A DNA stretch of 64,000 bases from the NCBI RefSeq assembly GCF_000169175.1, contig NZ_AAWS01000042.1, positions 1 to 64,000 of the forward strand, written 5' to 3'. Positions 34,515 to 43,766 of this stretch are shown piece after piece. The notes under the pieces are model-generated. The model was not told the origin of the DNA. It ran no database searches and saw only the letters and a list, made by a program, of their open reading frames with translations. Made by a program: the position numbers and the translations under genes. The DNA comes from Microscilla marina ATCC 23134 (lineage in GTDB: Bacteria; Bacteroidota; Bacteroidia; Cytophagales; Microscillaceae). Position 1 is the stretch's first letter, and every line of letters starts with the position of its first letter.

Positions 34515-35438
34515 TTATTGAACCTGCATACGCTCAAATGAAGGTATTTGCTCTTCTACCTGGTGGTAGTTACGGTGTATTTTTATCCCGTTATCTTGTA
34601 GTGCTTTGATCAGATTAGTGCGCACGTCATTTTGTAAATACCAGGAGTTGGTAGCGTTGTCTGCCCAGGCAACTATCCAGCATTTGATGCTTTCTTTCGA
34701 CATTTCCATCACCCAAAAACGAGGTTCTTCGTGAGGAGCAAAATACTCACTCTGACGGGCACAACTTTTAGCAAGCCTTTCTACCTCGTCAATATTGCTC
34801 TCATACGCTACAAAAAACTCTACGTGAGTCCATTGGTAGTTGTCTATGAGCGAATAATTGGTAAACTTATTCTTGATCATTTGAATGTTAGGTATGGCAT
34901 ACCTGCGCCAATTCCACATTTTTACGATGGTGTAAAAAGGGTTGATGTCTTCTATGGTGCCATAAGACTTGTCTACCATAACAGTATCACCCACATTGAT
35001 TACCTTAGAGTAAGACAGTACCAAACCACTGATGCCATTTTCTATGATGGGTTTGGCAAGCATGCCAAAAACAAGTGTGGCTACCCCCAGTAAAAAAGTA
35101 AGTATAGTAGCTGGGATTTGCTTCATGAAAGGAAGCATACCCAGCAATATAAAAGGTATAATGAGCAAAGGTAAAACAACTCTTTTGGTAACAGAAAACT
35201 GTTTTTCTATGTTGTCCAATCCAATTTGTTTGCCTTCTATGGTTGGATTTTTCAGGGGGCTGTCAGACTTAATTGCATTGAAGTTTTTTTTGTTTTTGAG
35301 CCTGAGTATTTGATAGTTTTTTGCTTTGAGCGATTGCTTAAGTAGATAAAGAAGAATGAGTATAAATATAGTACTCACCATTATCAGATAAATGGCCTTA
35401 TTGGTGTTTGTCTGTATTAAGCTAATCAGATTTTGCAT
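34515..35438 (-). CDS. MscS-family mechanosensitive channel
   Basis: The 307-residue protein has an N-terminal helix (about 17-34) and two more around 88-135 (VVLPLLIIPFILLGMLPFM, ATILTFLLGVATLVFGMLAKPIIENGISGLVLSY), the last forming the pore helix with its Gly/Ala pattern. The beta domain follows with VGDTVMVDKSYGTIEDINPFYTIVKMWNWRRYAIPNIQMIKNKFTNYS, a clear MscS fold. It is a small channel that opens on membrane tension under osmotic downshift. It is a single gene on the minus strand. Confidence 0.85.
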   Translation of the reverse strand: MQNLISLIQTNTNKAIYLIMVSTIFILILLYLLKQSLKAKNYQILRLKNKKNFNAIKSDSPLKNPTIEGKQIGLDNIEKQFSVTKRVVLPLLIIPFILLGMLPFMKQIPATILTFLLGVATLVFGMLAKPIIENGISGLVLSYSKVINVGDTVMVDKSYGTIEDINPFYTIVKMWNWRRYAIPNIQMIKNKFTNYSLIDNYQWTHVEFFVAYESNIDEVERLAKSCARQSEYFAPHEEPRFWVMEMSKESIKCWIVAWADNATNSWYLQNDVRTNLIKALQDNGIKIHRNYHQVEEQIPSFERMQVQ

Positions 35439-35667
35439 GAGATACTTAAGTTTGATGTGTCATTGAATAGATTGAAATACCACCTGCTACAATGCATTAT
35501 TGCCTGTTGGGTAAAATCGAATGCCCAATAATGAGTAGTTAAAATTACTTGGGGTAGGGTAGTATGTATGTATGACTGCCTGAATGAATGAAGAATAAAC
35601 TATAGGAGATAGTACCTTTTGGATGAAATATTGTAGAATAAGTAGAACCAGAAGGGGATAAACAAAA

Positions 35668-35700
35668 CAAGGAGTAGACAACAACTTTGTCTACTCCTTG
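35668..35700 (-). terminator. Terminator of rplS
   Basis: A perfect 14-bp stem (CAAGGAGTAGACAA / TTGTCTACTCCTTG) with a 5-base loop lies 24 bases past the rplS stop. On the minus strand TTTTGTTT follows. Confidence 0.85.
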
Positions 35701-35723
35701 AAAGCATATAATAAATACAATGC

Positions 35724-36077
35724 TTATTTTTTCTCTTTAATTCTGGCAGCTTTACCAGATTTTCCACGTAGATAAAACAAACGTGCTCGGCGAACTTTAC
35801 CCTTTCTTACCACCTCTATTTTGTCAATATTTGGAGACAATAATGGGAAAATTCTCTCTACTCCTATCCCCCCAGACACTTTGCGAACTGTAAAAGTCTC
35901 GCCATTAGAACTAGGGTTTCTGCGCTGAATCACAGTACCGCGGAATTGCTGAATACGCTCTTTGTTACCTTCCTTAATTTTCACGTGTACATTTACCGTG
36001 TCACCAGGTCCAAAGTCAGGCATATTTTTGCGAGTTTCCTGATACTCATCTTCTACCAATTTTAATAAAGGGTTCAT
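35724..36077 (-). CDS. rplS: 50S ribosomal protein L19
   Basis: This 117-residue protein matches L19 over its whole length: [90 protein letters not shown]. It sits at the interface of the ribosomal subunits. It is a single gene with a TATATTTG -7 box at 36121-36128 (minus strand) and the strong hairpin behind it. Confidence 0.98.
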   Translation of the reverse strand: MNPLLKLVEDEYQETRKNMPDFGPGDTVNVHVKIKEGNKERIQQFRGTVIQRRNPSSNGETFTVRKVSGGIGVERIFPLLSPNIDKIEVVRKGKVRRARLFYLRGKSGKAARIKEKK

Positions 36078-36243
36078 AACTATATTGATATAATATCTTG
36101 TAGTTTGCCAAAACGAACCGCAAATATAAGATGTAAAAAGGGGAATAACTAGTTTGATAGAAGTTTTTTGCAGACAAACCTTTGCCCTAGAGTTTAAAAA
36201 TAGCCTGTAATCGATAGATTATTTGGTACATTTAAAAGTAAGG

Positions 36244-37074
36244 CTAAAAGTTAATAATCAGGTTACTTCTAAGTGAATAGTCGTAGTTTTCGAGAAACGA
36301 CTGGATAAAACTGGCATGTCTGTATTTAAAAGTCATACCAAATGACAATGTTTTGCTAATATTGGTTCTAACTGAAGCATTGAGCAAAATACGATAGTTT
36401 TCGGTAAGGTTAAACATTTGACTGTTGTTAATATCATAGACTGCGGGTTGAATATATGCAACAAAACTGAAAAAAGTCTTATTGCTACTGTTGTCTAGTA
36501 AGTAGGTCATACTTAGGTAGTTACTCCATCGCCAAAAGTTGGTTTGCAAAGGGTAGGTCAGGTCACTGGAATCTAACTTTATCTCTTCAAACTCATACAT
36601 AACTGACGAACCAAACGAAAGGTTAAGTGCTTTAGGGTTTTTAATAATGTCCCAACGAAAGCCAATGCCTCCAAGTAAACGGTTTTGTAAACGAATGAAT
36701 TCATTGAGCTCATTTTGACCAAAAACTTCAGCACTCCAGTGGCTGGCGGAGTCTTTGTCAATGGCATAGTTATACTTGGCATACAAAAAACCCTTACGTT
36801 TAAAAACATTGGTACTACCATCATTACGGGTTTGCCCAAAGTTATAACTGCCAATGCCGAAAATGACGTGGCGTTTACGCACATAACTGTTTTTGATACT
36901 CCCCGAAAAGATATCGTTGTTTCCATTTCCCCGGTTAAGCGACAAGCTCGCTTTAAGTTGCCCTACTAGCCCCTGTTGACGATTTGAAGGGCGATAAATC
37001 TCTGTGTTGACTTGGGCTATAGTTTGACAATAACTGGTAAGAATGAAACTAAACAAGAGTAAGTGTTTCTTCAT
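36244..37074 (-). CDS. DUF481-like outer-membrane beta-barrel protein
   Basis: The 276-residue protein has a signal peptide (MKKHLLLFSFILTSYCQTIAQ) and then alternating amphipathic strands ending in an aromatic residue (SLRSNLIINF), typical of outer-membrane barrels. Segments such as QLKASLSLNRGNGNNDIFSGSIKNSYVRKRHVIFGIGSYNFGQTRND and SHWSAEVFGQNELNEFIRLQNRLLGGIGFRWDI fit DUF481, a salt-stress-induced barrel family. Whether it transports or anchors something is unknown. It is divergent from the DUF2807 gene. Confidence 0.75.
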   Translation of the reverse strand: MKKHLLLFSFILTSYCQTIAQVNTEIYRPSNRQQGLVGQLKASLSLNRGNGNNDIFSGSIKNSYVRKRHVIFGIGSYNFGQTRNDGSTNVFKRKGFLYAKYNYAIDKDSASHWSAEVFGQNELNEFIRLQNRLLGGIGFRWDIIKNPKALNLSFGSSVMYEFEEIKLDSSDLTYPLQTNFWRWSNYLSMTYLLDNSSNKTFFSFVAYIQPAVYDINNSQMFNLTENYRILLNASVRTNISKTLSFGMTFKYRHASFIQSFLENYDYSLRSNLIINF

Positions 37075-37482
37075 AAGTAAAGCTTGCTTTTGTGTTTGTA
37101 GATTTATTTTGAAAAAGTTAGAGGTTGAAACAAATTGTGTTGTGTATTATATATAAGAAAGTTTCTACTGCTTCTGTACTTATACTTTCCTGATTATATT
37201 TAGAAGGCATTGCTTGACATTAAAGTGTGTGAGTACTCCAGGTACTACATAAGTAAATTGTTTTTCTGCCCCTTTTGCCCTTAACCAGGTGACTTTTCCG
37301 TACTGAAGAAGGGTAAAGATATTTCGAAAATATACCTTCTAAATTTGGTCTTGACTGAGTATGGGTGTTTTTTTTCAAAAAAAAAGCAATCAGAATAAAA
37401 TGCTCAAGCAACCTTTAGCTCTAAAGGCGTATCTGATTGTTAGTTGCTATATTACTATTCATTTGATTAAATACAAATAGCC
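37075..37482. other. Divergent intergenic region with nested palindrome
   Basis: About 410 bases between divergent genes. The part at 37387-37439 holds an 8-bp outer stem (CAATCAGA / TCTGATTG) enclosing a second inverted repeat (CCTTTA / TAAAGG). No reading frame is convincing. It may be a regulatory site or leader of the DUF2807 gene that starts 44 bases on. Confidence 0.4.
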
Positions 37483-38193
37483 ATGTATAAGATACTGTAT
37501 ATTTTGTCACTTTTGCCCATATTTCTGATGACAATGTCTAACGCGTATGCACAAAATAAAACGAATGTTGAATATGATGCCTCTAATACCACACGGTTAA
37601 AGGTAGGAGGGTATATTCAGGTAGAACTTATAGAAGGAGACAAAGAAAAAGTAGTATTTAGTGCTTCAGAAGAGGTAAAAAAGCTGATTAAAATCAAAGC
37701 AAGAAAAGGAAGGTTAAGCATATTGGCAAAACAAAAGTACTTGAAAAGCTTGTCGCCTGTCAAACCCAAAATTAAAGTATACTATAAACACCTAAAAGCC
37801 CTGAAAGTAAGAAATGGAGCAAAATTAACCGGACAGCATTTAATCAAAGCAAAATATTTTGATTTGGTGGTAATAGAAGGAGCTTATGTAACACTAAAGC
37901 TGCAAACCAAAGACCTAAAGGCCAGGGTAAGTACGGGAGCAGACGTGGCGCTCAGTGGAACTACTGATACATTTGAGGCAAAAGTAAAGATGGGCTCTAT
38001 GCTTGATGCTTATACTTTCAAGAGCAATGTATGTTTTGTTCGAACAAGCATGGGAGCTAATGCCAAAGTATTTGCCCGTGAACTTTTAAGGATGTCGGCA
38101 GGGATGGGAAGCTCTATAAAATATGAGGGTAACCCTAAGCAAATCGCCAAGTCATCGTCTTGGATGGGCGGCAATATTGAAAAGCAACAGTAA
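37483..38193 (+). CDS. Secreted GIN-domain (DUF2807) protein
   Basis: The 236-residue protein has a signal peptide ending at AYAQ (about residue 24). The mature part shows the stacked short strands of the DUF2807 (GIN/head) beta-helix: VGGYIQVELIEGDKEKVVFSASEEVKKLIKIKARKGRLSI, KIKVYYKHLKALKVRNGAKLTG, FDLVVIEGAYVTLKLQTKDLKARVSTGADVALSGTTDTFEAKVKMGSMLDA. In Bacteroidota such proteins are periplasmic or outer-surface and their role is unclear. It is convergent with mobA. Confidence 0.85.
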   Translation: MYKILYILSLLPIFLMTMSNAYAQNKTNVEYDASNTTRLKVGGYIQVELIEGDKEKVVFSASEEVKKLIKIKARKGRLSILAKQKYLKSLSPVKPKIKVYYKHLKALKVRNGAKLTGQHLIKAKYFDLVVIEGAYVTLKLQTKDLKARVSTGADVALSGTTDTFEAKVKMGSMLDAYTFKSNVCFVRTSMGANAKVFARELLRMSAGMGSSIKYEGNPKQIAKSSSWMGGNIEKQQ

Positions 38194-38203
38194 TACTTTT
38201 GAA

Positions 38204-38785
38204 TCAAAGGCCTTTGAGTTCATCCAAGGCTTTTTTGTATTCTTCGGGGTGGTTGGCATTGGTCAGTACCAAGGGTTGGGCTATTTGAATCAAGTGCACC
38301 TCCGACTCTTTGAGTATATTCAAAGGGCTGGTGTTATCCTCCTCGATAAACTTTTCAATGATTGGTTTACTTTGTGGTTCCCAGATTGTAAGCAAAGGTT
38401 CAGGCAAATCATTTTTGGGGTTGACATAAGCAGTGGCTATTTTTGCCGGATTACGTTGCCTGATCAACGCATCAATGGTTTCTTCATTCAAATAGGGTAA
38501 ATCACAGGCTACTACCAACCAAGTAGTGTAAGGCTTAAACTTAAGGGCTGTAATAATTCCTGTTACTGGTCCCAAATCTTCGTAGCGATCATATAAGTAG
38601 TTATACTCTACGTCTTCTTCCCAGGTACCCGCCTGTTCAACCCGGCAAGAAATGTAGGTTTTTTCGCAAAAGTTTTGCAATAACTCATATAAATATTGCC
38701 GTTGTGGCATCCCATGATAGTCCAGCGCCCCTTTGTCGGTTCCCATGCGGCGACTCTGCCCACCAGCCAATACTAATCCATACAT
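38204..38785 (-). CDS. mobA: MobA-like molybdenum cofactor guanylyltransferase
   Basis: This is a 193-residue cytoplasmic NTP-transferase. The N-terminal nucleotide motif LAGGQSRRMGTDKG, the Asp-containing WLVVACDLPYLNEETIDALI and the later PLLTIWEP fit MobA. It joins GMP to molybdopterin to make the guanine-dinucleotide form of the cofactor. The moaC gene lies just upstream on the same strand (135 bases), so they may share a transcript. Confidence 0.85.
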   Translation of the reverse strand: MYGLVLAGGQSRRMGTDKGALDYHGMPQRQYLYELLQNFCEKTYISCRVEQAGTWEEDVEYNYLYDRYEDLGPVTGIITALKFKPYTTWLVVACDLPYLNEETIDALIRQRNPAKIATAYVNPKNDLPEPLLTIWEPQSKPIIEKFIEEDNTSPLNILKESEVHLIQIAQPLVLTNANHPEEYKKALDELKGL

Positions 38786-38920
38786 AATTTTTTTACCAAA
38801 ATTTTAGATGTACTGATGTACCAGGTGGTATACCCAGTATTTGTATTGAGTATATTGCAGGAACAATGCCTAAATATATTCAAAAAGCTTCAGTATTTTA
38901 AATAAACATATATCAGTAGG

Positions 38921-39406
38921 CTAACTTCGCTTAAAGTCTGTTTTCCCACCGGTTTTTTGCATCAATTTGGTATCTTTTATCACAATGTTTTGTGACAACC
39001 CCTTACACATATCATAAATAGTAAGTGCTGCCACCGAAGCCCCAGTAAGCGCCTCCATCTCTACCCCAGTTTTACCTTCTACCCGCACAAAGCAATCTAT
39101 CACTACCTCGTTGCTTCCTTGAATCTGAATTTCAAACTTACAGCTGTCAAGACTCAAAGGGTGACATAAAGGAATCAACTCGCTTGTTTTTTTGGCGCCC
39201 ATAGTGCCTGCAATGATCGCAGTTTGAAACATCGCCCCCTTTTTTGTGTAAATGTCTTGATCTTTGACTTGCTGCATTACTTCTTGCGGCAGTAGCACTG
39301 TAGCGCGGGCGTGGGCGTGCCGTACAGTGGTTTGTTTGTTACCTACATCTACCATCGACGGGTTGCCATCTTGGTCAATATGCGTCAGTTTTTTATTGTC
39401 TGTCAT
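38921..39406 (-). CDS. moaC: Cyclic pyranopterin monophosphate synthase
   Basis: This has 161 residues from the Met at 39406 (MTDNKKLTHIDQDGNPSMVDVG), the normal MoaC length; the longer frame to 39469 adds an atypical leader. Conserved segments are TVRHAHARATVLLP, LIPLCHPLSLDSCKFEI and EGKTGVEMEALTGASVAALTIYDMCK with the catalytic Lys. With MoaA it converts GTP to cyclic pyranopterin monophosphate, the first step of molybdenum cofactor synthesis. mobA follows on the same strand, and a MOSC protein lies 3.5 kb away. Confidence 0.96.
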   Translation of the reverse strand: MTDNKKLTHIDQDGNPSMVDVGNKQTTVRHAHARATVLLPQEVMQQVKDQDIYTKKGAMFQTAIIAGTMGAKKTSELIPLCHPLSLDSCKFEIQIQGSNEVVIDCFVRVEGKTGVEMEALTGASVAALTIYDMCKGLSQNIVIKDTKLMQKTGGKTDFKRS

Positions 39407-39531
39407 CTTGGTTTTGCTCAATAGCACTCTAGCTAAAATGCTGCCTATATTTGTTTGAAAAATTGCCAAAGGTCAAACTTTCCTTCGTTTTTAGCAAGTC
39501 TTGTTTTTATAAATTTAAATAATGATCTAAA

Positions 39532-39570
39532 GCACAAAACCAACCTTGGTAGGCAAGGTTGGTTTTGTGC
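39532..39570. terminator. 17-bp hairpin after the TPR gene
   Basis: A perfect 17-bp stem (39532-39548 with 39554-39570) closes a 5-base loop between moaC and the large TPR gene. It probably ends the TPR transcript on the minus strand; the T-run on that side is short. Confidence 0.7.
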
Positions 39571-39756
39571 AAGTGGGTGTTTTTTATCATAAGTGATCTT
39601 TCATAAATAATTTGAGCCATTAAAGTGTATCTATTGCCCTCATTCTTCTCAAAAAAAAAGCCTCATAGCTTTGGCTATGCACCGTTTTTTTTGAATTGTC
39701 TGAGAACAATATATTTTCTTAAATTGGCACATCTTATTTTTTCCAGATCACTAAGC

Positions 39757-42567
39757 TTATTTTTTTCGCAACCTGTTCCATTGACGGCAATAATACTTTT
39801 TTATCCATTTCACCCTTTTGCGGTATGTTCTGCCACTAGTCAGGTCATAATCTTCAAAAGCTTCTTTGCACTGGTTTTTTGCCAAACGGTTTGGGTCGTG
39901 CTTAAAGTCAACCATGGCCATTTCATAGGCTAATCTCTTTACATTGCTACGGCTTGGCAGCATCTTAATGTATTTATTAATCAATTTGGTGGCAAAATCG
40001 CGGTCATCATCTTTGTTCTTATCAAGAAAATGAATAATCCCATACGTCCAGAATAACACATTAGAATGATTTTCTAAAAAGCTTTGTAAATCTGGTTTTT
40101 GAATGCCAAATATTTTTAGGTTATACTGTTGGTAATTGCTCACTACTTGATAGTGTAATTTAATTGCTTTTTGATGCATCGTTTTTTGCCCTGATTGTGC
40201 GTATTGATTAATTTCTTTCCAGTCTAGGGCATACTGATAAGCATTTTTATAACGAGTTTTTAGTTGCTGAGCTATTTGCGAGGCTATGCCACAATCTTTG
40301 TTGGCGTTAGCTTTGCCTACAGCTTCTTCAAGCAACTGCCAACCTTTGATAAAATCTTTTCGATCAAAGTTTTCCCTGGCTTTTTGTACAAGTTGATTAT
40401 AGGCTTTTTGGTTCAACTCACATTCTTTGTTAAATATGGCCTTTTTTAGGACCTCATATTTGTTGTTTAATGTAGGGTCGTTTGTCAACGGGTAGTTGTA
40501 ATGACGGGTAAAACTTAGAATTCCCGACGAAATAGCCATTGCTTCTTGTAACTTATCTTGTTTGAGTTCAGCGTGTGCCTGATCTATACGGGTAGTTATA
40601 ATGCGTTGAATGGCCTCTTTTTTATATTGATCTACCTTGATTTTTAGCCGATTTACTTGCTCCTGTTGCCCACTTACCAAGGCCAGGGCTGTTTCTGCTG
40701 AAGCTAGTTTGTCAAGCGATTTTTGATAAGCTTGGTTACTGTTGTCATTTATGGCAAGTCCAGTATAAGCTGTAGCTAGTCCTAGGTTTACCTTGTTTTT
40801 GGTGTTCAATGGTGCCCCTGTATCATTCACCAAACTTGCCCCAAGCTGAAAGTCATTCAGTGCCTGGCTGTATTGTTTTTGGTTGTTGAAACCCTTGCCT
40901 CTAGCCACGGTTTTGTTGAGCAATACTTGGTACTGTTCTACCAGTTGCTGTTTTTTGACTGCCTGATTTTGAATAAACTGTTGATTAGTCTGATGGTAAG
41001 CATGGGCAGTCTTTAAGTGCTGGGCAGCGTTGTTAAAATCACCTGATGCTACAGCTTGTTGAGCACGATTAAACTTTTGCTGGTAGATATTGGTGTGTGC
41101 TGAAGTTTTTACCTCTTGGTACGTGTTGGTCGTATGTACATTGGCTTTTTCTTGGGCTATTTGTTCAGCAAAGCTTACCTCATTCAATGCTTGCTCATAA
41201 TTTTGGTTTCTTACCTGTACTTGTGCCTTTTGTACAATACGGTTATACAACCTTTGGTATAGTACAGAGTGTTGGTCAGAGATTTGGTTGCCAAAGCTTT
41301 GCTGAAAACTTTCTGCAGCACGCAAGCTGGTATAGGCTTGTCTGAAGTTTGCCTGTTGCAAATAGTTATTGAACTTGCTCAAATATGATTGGTAATGTTG
41401 TGTGCGTGCACCTACAATCAAAGCCCTTGCCTTGCCGTCACAGTTGTAAATATTTGCCCCTCTTCTGCCGCAAATGTTTTGTGCCTTTTGGTAATACTTG
41501 ATTTGTGCTTGATAATGACGCTGCCTTTTCCCCAGGTTGACATAATAATCAAATATTTTTTGATACATATTTTGGGTGGCATTGTTTATCAACGATGAGT
41601 TGGTTACTGCTTGGTTGTTATACATTCTATCCAATTGATGAAGGGCATCTTCAGGACGGTTGTTTTTCAGTGCCAATGATGATTTCTCTATATAAGGCAA
41701 GGCAAAGTGTTTGTTTTTGGCAATGGCAAGATCAAGGTAGCGAGGTTGTCTGGTTGACACAAACTTGCGGTAATACAAAGTATGCCATTTTTGTTCGGCA
41801 GCGTGAAACTTTTGCTCTCCTTCGTTTAACAAACGGTTAGTACGCCGTATTTTTTGCTGAAGTTTGGCTGGGTCATTTTGGTCAAGTTTCAAAGAAGTAA
41901 TGAAATGATAATTATTGATCTTATCAAACCCTTGACGAATGTCGTGCAAAGAACGTTGGGTATTGACCAACAAGTCAGGATCGGTATAATTTAGATAAGG
42001 CAGTTTTTGTAAAAAACCGTTTAATTGGGTAACGGCTTTGTAGTAATTGTCGATAAGCAAGCGTTGGCTATTGTTGCTATTGGTAGTACGAGTGTTGGTG
42101 TTATACTTTGCTTTCAGGTTTTTTACTTTGATTTTTTTTGCTGATGTATTGGCATCCTTAAACGAAGCCTTATATACATACCCCCCTTTTGCCCCAGGGC
42201 TCACTTTTACATTATTGCTACTAAATACCAAGGTTTTGTCGTTGTATACTTGCACATCAAAAGAAAGCGAAATAGGAGAAGGGGTGCTGTTAAGTTTAAA
42301 GCCCCGGTATTGATTGTTGGTGGCTCCTGCTACCTTAAACCTGACTTTCATTGAGTAGTGCCCCACGTTGTTTTCCCGCTTTACTTCTGTATATTTTGTG
42401 CGTTGGTTAAGCTGAATAAAACTGCCTGTTGTAGGACCAGCTATTTTTCTGAGTTTAACAGTTTGCCCAAAACTATGAGGTAAGTGGAGGCATAGTAAAC
42501 ATACAAGTATGCCATACATTTTGAGTGGTTGTTTGAAAAGGTGAAGAGGAGTAAATGTTTTTTCCAT
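39757..42567 (-). CDS. Large secreted TPR-like repeat protein
   Basis: The 936-residue protein has a signal peptide (cut near SFGQ, residue 35). A beta-rich domain follows at about 36-160 (FKVAGATNNQYRGFKLNSTPSPISLSFDVQVYNDKTLVFSSNNVKVSPGAKGGYVYKASF). From about 165 to 850 it is helical, with many units of the type YNRIVQKAQVQVRNQNYEQALNEVSFAEQIAQ and FNRAQQAVASGDFNNAAQHLKTAHAYHQ, degenerate TPRs rich in Gln, Asn and Tyr. The C-terminus is strongly basic. I do not know a specific family. It probably acts as a periplasmic or surface scaffold, and it is divergent from the MOSC gene. Confidence 0.75.
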   Translation of the reverse strand: MEKTFTPLHLFKQPLKMYGILVCLLCLHLPHSFGQTVKLRKIAGPTTGSFIQLNQRTKYTEVKRENNVGHYSMKVRFKVAGATNNQYRGFKLNSTPSPISLSFDVQVYNDKTLVFSSNNVKVSPGAKGGYVYKASFKDANTSAKKIKVKNLKAKYNTNTRTTNSNNSQRLLIDNYYKAVTQLNGFLQKLPYLNYTDPDLLVNTQRSLHDIRQGFDKINNYHFITSLKLDQNDPAKLQQKIRRTNRLLNEGEQKFHAAEQKWHTLYYRKFVSTRQPRYLDLAIAKNKHFALPYIEKSSLALKNNRPEDALHQLDRMYNNQAVTNSSLINNATQNMYQKIFDYYVNLGKRQRHYQAQIKYYQKAQNICGRRGANIYNCDGKARALIVGARTQHYQSYLSKFNNYLQQANFRQAYTSLRAAESFQQSFGNQISDQHSVLYQRLYNRIVQKAQVQVRNQNYEQALNEVSFAEQIAQEKANVHTTNTYQEVKTSAHTNIYQQKFNRAQQAVASGDFNNAAQHLKTAHAYHQTNQQFIQNQAVKKQQLVEQYQVLLNKTVARGKGFNNQKQYSQALNDFQLGASLVNDTGAPLNTKNKVNLGLATAYTGLAINDNSNQAYQKSLDKLASAETALALVSGQQEQVNRLKIKVDQYKKEAIQRIITTRIDQAHAELKQDKLQEAMAISSGILSFTRHYNYPLTNDPTLNNKYEVLKKAIFNKECELNQKAYNQLVQKARENFDRKDFIKGWQLLEEAVGKANANKDCGIASQIAQQLKTRYKNAYQYALDWKEINQYAQSGQKTMHQKAIKLHYQVVSNYQQYNLKIFGIQKPDLQSFLENHSNVLFWTYGIIHFLDKNKDDDRDFATKLINKYIKMLPSRSNVKRLAYEMAMVDFKHDPNRLAKNQCKEAFEDYDLTSGRTYRKRVKWIKKYYCRQWNRLRKK

Positions 42568-42892
42568 AGTTTCAAGCGGTTTTAAGTTTATACATGACTA
42601 TATGTACTCAAAGCTACGGCTTAAAACTGAGAAGCTTTTCTTGTTTTATACTAAAATAAAAAAGTATTATAGCAAGCAGTAAGTGATTCCTAAAGGTTAT
42701 TTTTTGAGAAAACAGCATTTGATAAAGGGGCTTAATAGACGCAAGAGTGACATTGGTAGGCAATAACTATCGATTCAAAGAAACTTCCTGGTAATGGTAA
42801 ATTTTAACTATAGTAATTGACCTGTTTATAGTAATTGATAGAGGTTTCTTCTTAATTTTAACTTTGCAAAACTTATTTTACCTACAATAATT
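42568..42892. other. Divergent intergenic region with MOSC promoter
   Basis: The 325 bases hold a good Bacteroidota promoter for the MOSC gene: TTG at 42835-42837 and TAACTTTG at 42859-42866, 21 bases apart, with the start codon 26 bases further on. A small tandem repeat (ATAGTAATTGA twice, near 42810 and 42829) overlaps the -33 region and could be an operator. No gene is seen. Confidence 0.5.
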
Positions 42893-43711
42893 ATGAGTAT
42901 CACATTAGCCAACCTTTACACATACCCTGTCAAGTCTATACCTGGAGTAAGCCACCGCTTTGCCGAAGTGCAAGACCGTGGTTTAGAGCTTGACCGTCGC
43001 TGGATGATTGTTGACAGTGAAGGTGTTGCCATTACCCAGCGACAATATCCTAAAATAGCTTTGCTTAAGCAAACTGTTACTGAGCAAGGGTTGGTATTTG
43101 AGGCACCAGGAATGTCATTGCTGAGGGTGTTGTTTGGTGAAAATACTGGAAAATCGACTGCTGTGAATATATGGAAGGACACTTGTAACGCATTGGTGGT
43201 TAGCTCGATGGCTGACGTATGGTTCAGCGATTTTTTAGGAGCAACGTGTCAGTTGGTGTACATGCCCGATACTACCCAACGGCTGGTAGAAAAAGCCTAC
43301 AACATCAATCAACATATTACGAGTTTTTCAGATGCCTACCCGTTTTTACTTATTTCTGAGGCTTCTTTAGCTGATTTGAATAGTAGGATGGAAAAGCCGG
43401 TACCTATGAATCGTTTTCGCCCCAATTTGGTGGTATCAGGTACCGATGCTTTTGCCGAAGACACCTGGAAAAAAATAAAGGTAGGAGAGATTATTTTTCA
43501 TGTGGTAAAGCCTTGTGCACGTTGTGTGCTTACTACAGTAGATCAAGCAACTGGTATCAAAGGGATAGAGCCACTGCGTACCTTGTCGCAATACCGCAAA
43601 GTAGGAACCAAGGTAATGTTTGGACAAAATCTATTACCTGAAAACAAAGGACAGTTAAGTATAGGCGATAAGGTAGAAGTATTAGAGATAAAAGATAGGG
43701 TAGAAGCATAG
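42893..43711 (+). CDS. MOSC domain protein (YcbX/mARC-like)
   Basis: This 272-residue protein has an N-terminal MOSC_N beta-barrel (about 1-120: LANLYTYPVKSIPGVSHRFAEVQDRGLELDRRWMIVD) and a C-terminal MOSC domain (about 125-268). The conserved Cys motif PCARCVLTTVDQATGIKG and the substrate segment NRFRPNLVVSGTDAFAEDTWKKIKVG match the YcbX/mARC group, which binds molybdenum cofactor through a Cys and reduces N-hydroxylated compounds. A C-terminal 2Fe-2S domain, present in YcbX, is missing. The moaC and mobA genes nearby fit a cofactor-dependent enzyme. Confidence 0.88.
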   Translation: MSITLANLYTYPVKSIPGVSHRFAEVQDRGLELDRRWMIVDSEGVAITQRQYPKIALLKQTVTEQGLVFEAPGMSLLRVLFGENTGKSTAVNIWKDTCNALVVSSMADVWFSDFLGATCQLVYMPDTTQRLVEKAYNINQHITSFSDAYPFLLISEASLADLNSRMEKPVPMNRFRPNLVVSGTDAFAEDTWKKIKVGEIIFHVVKPCARCVLTTVDQATGIKGIEPLRTLSQYRKVGTKVMFGQNLLPENKGQLSIGDKVEVLEIKDRVEA

Positions 43712-43766
43712 AATGTAAAGGTAGCCAGGTTTTGAAGGTGGCTACCTCTACCATAAGTTTTGGGGT

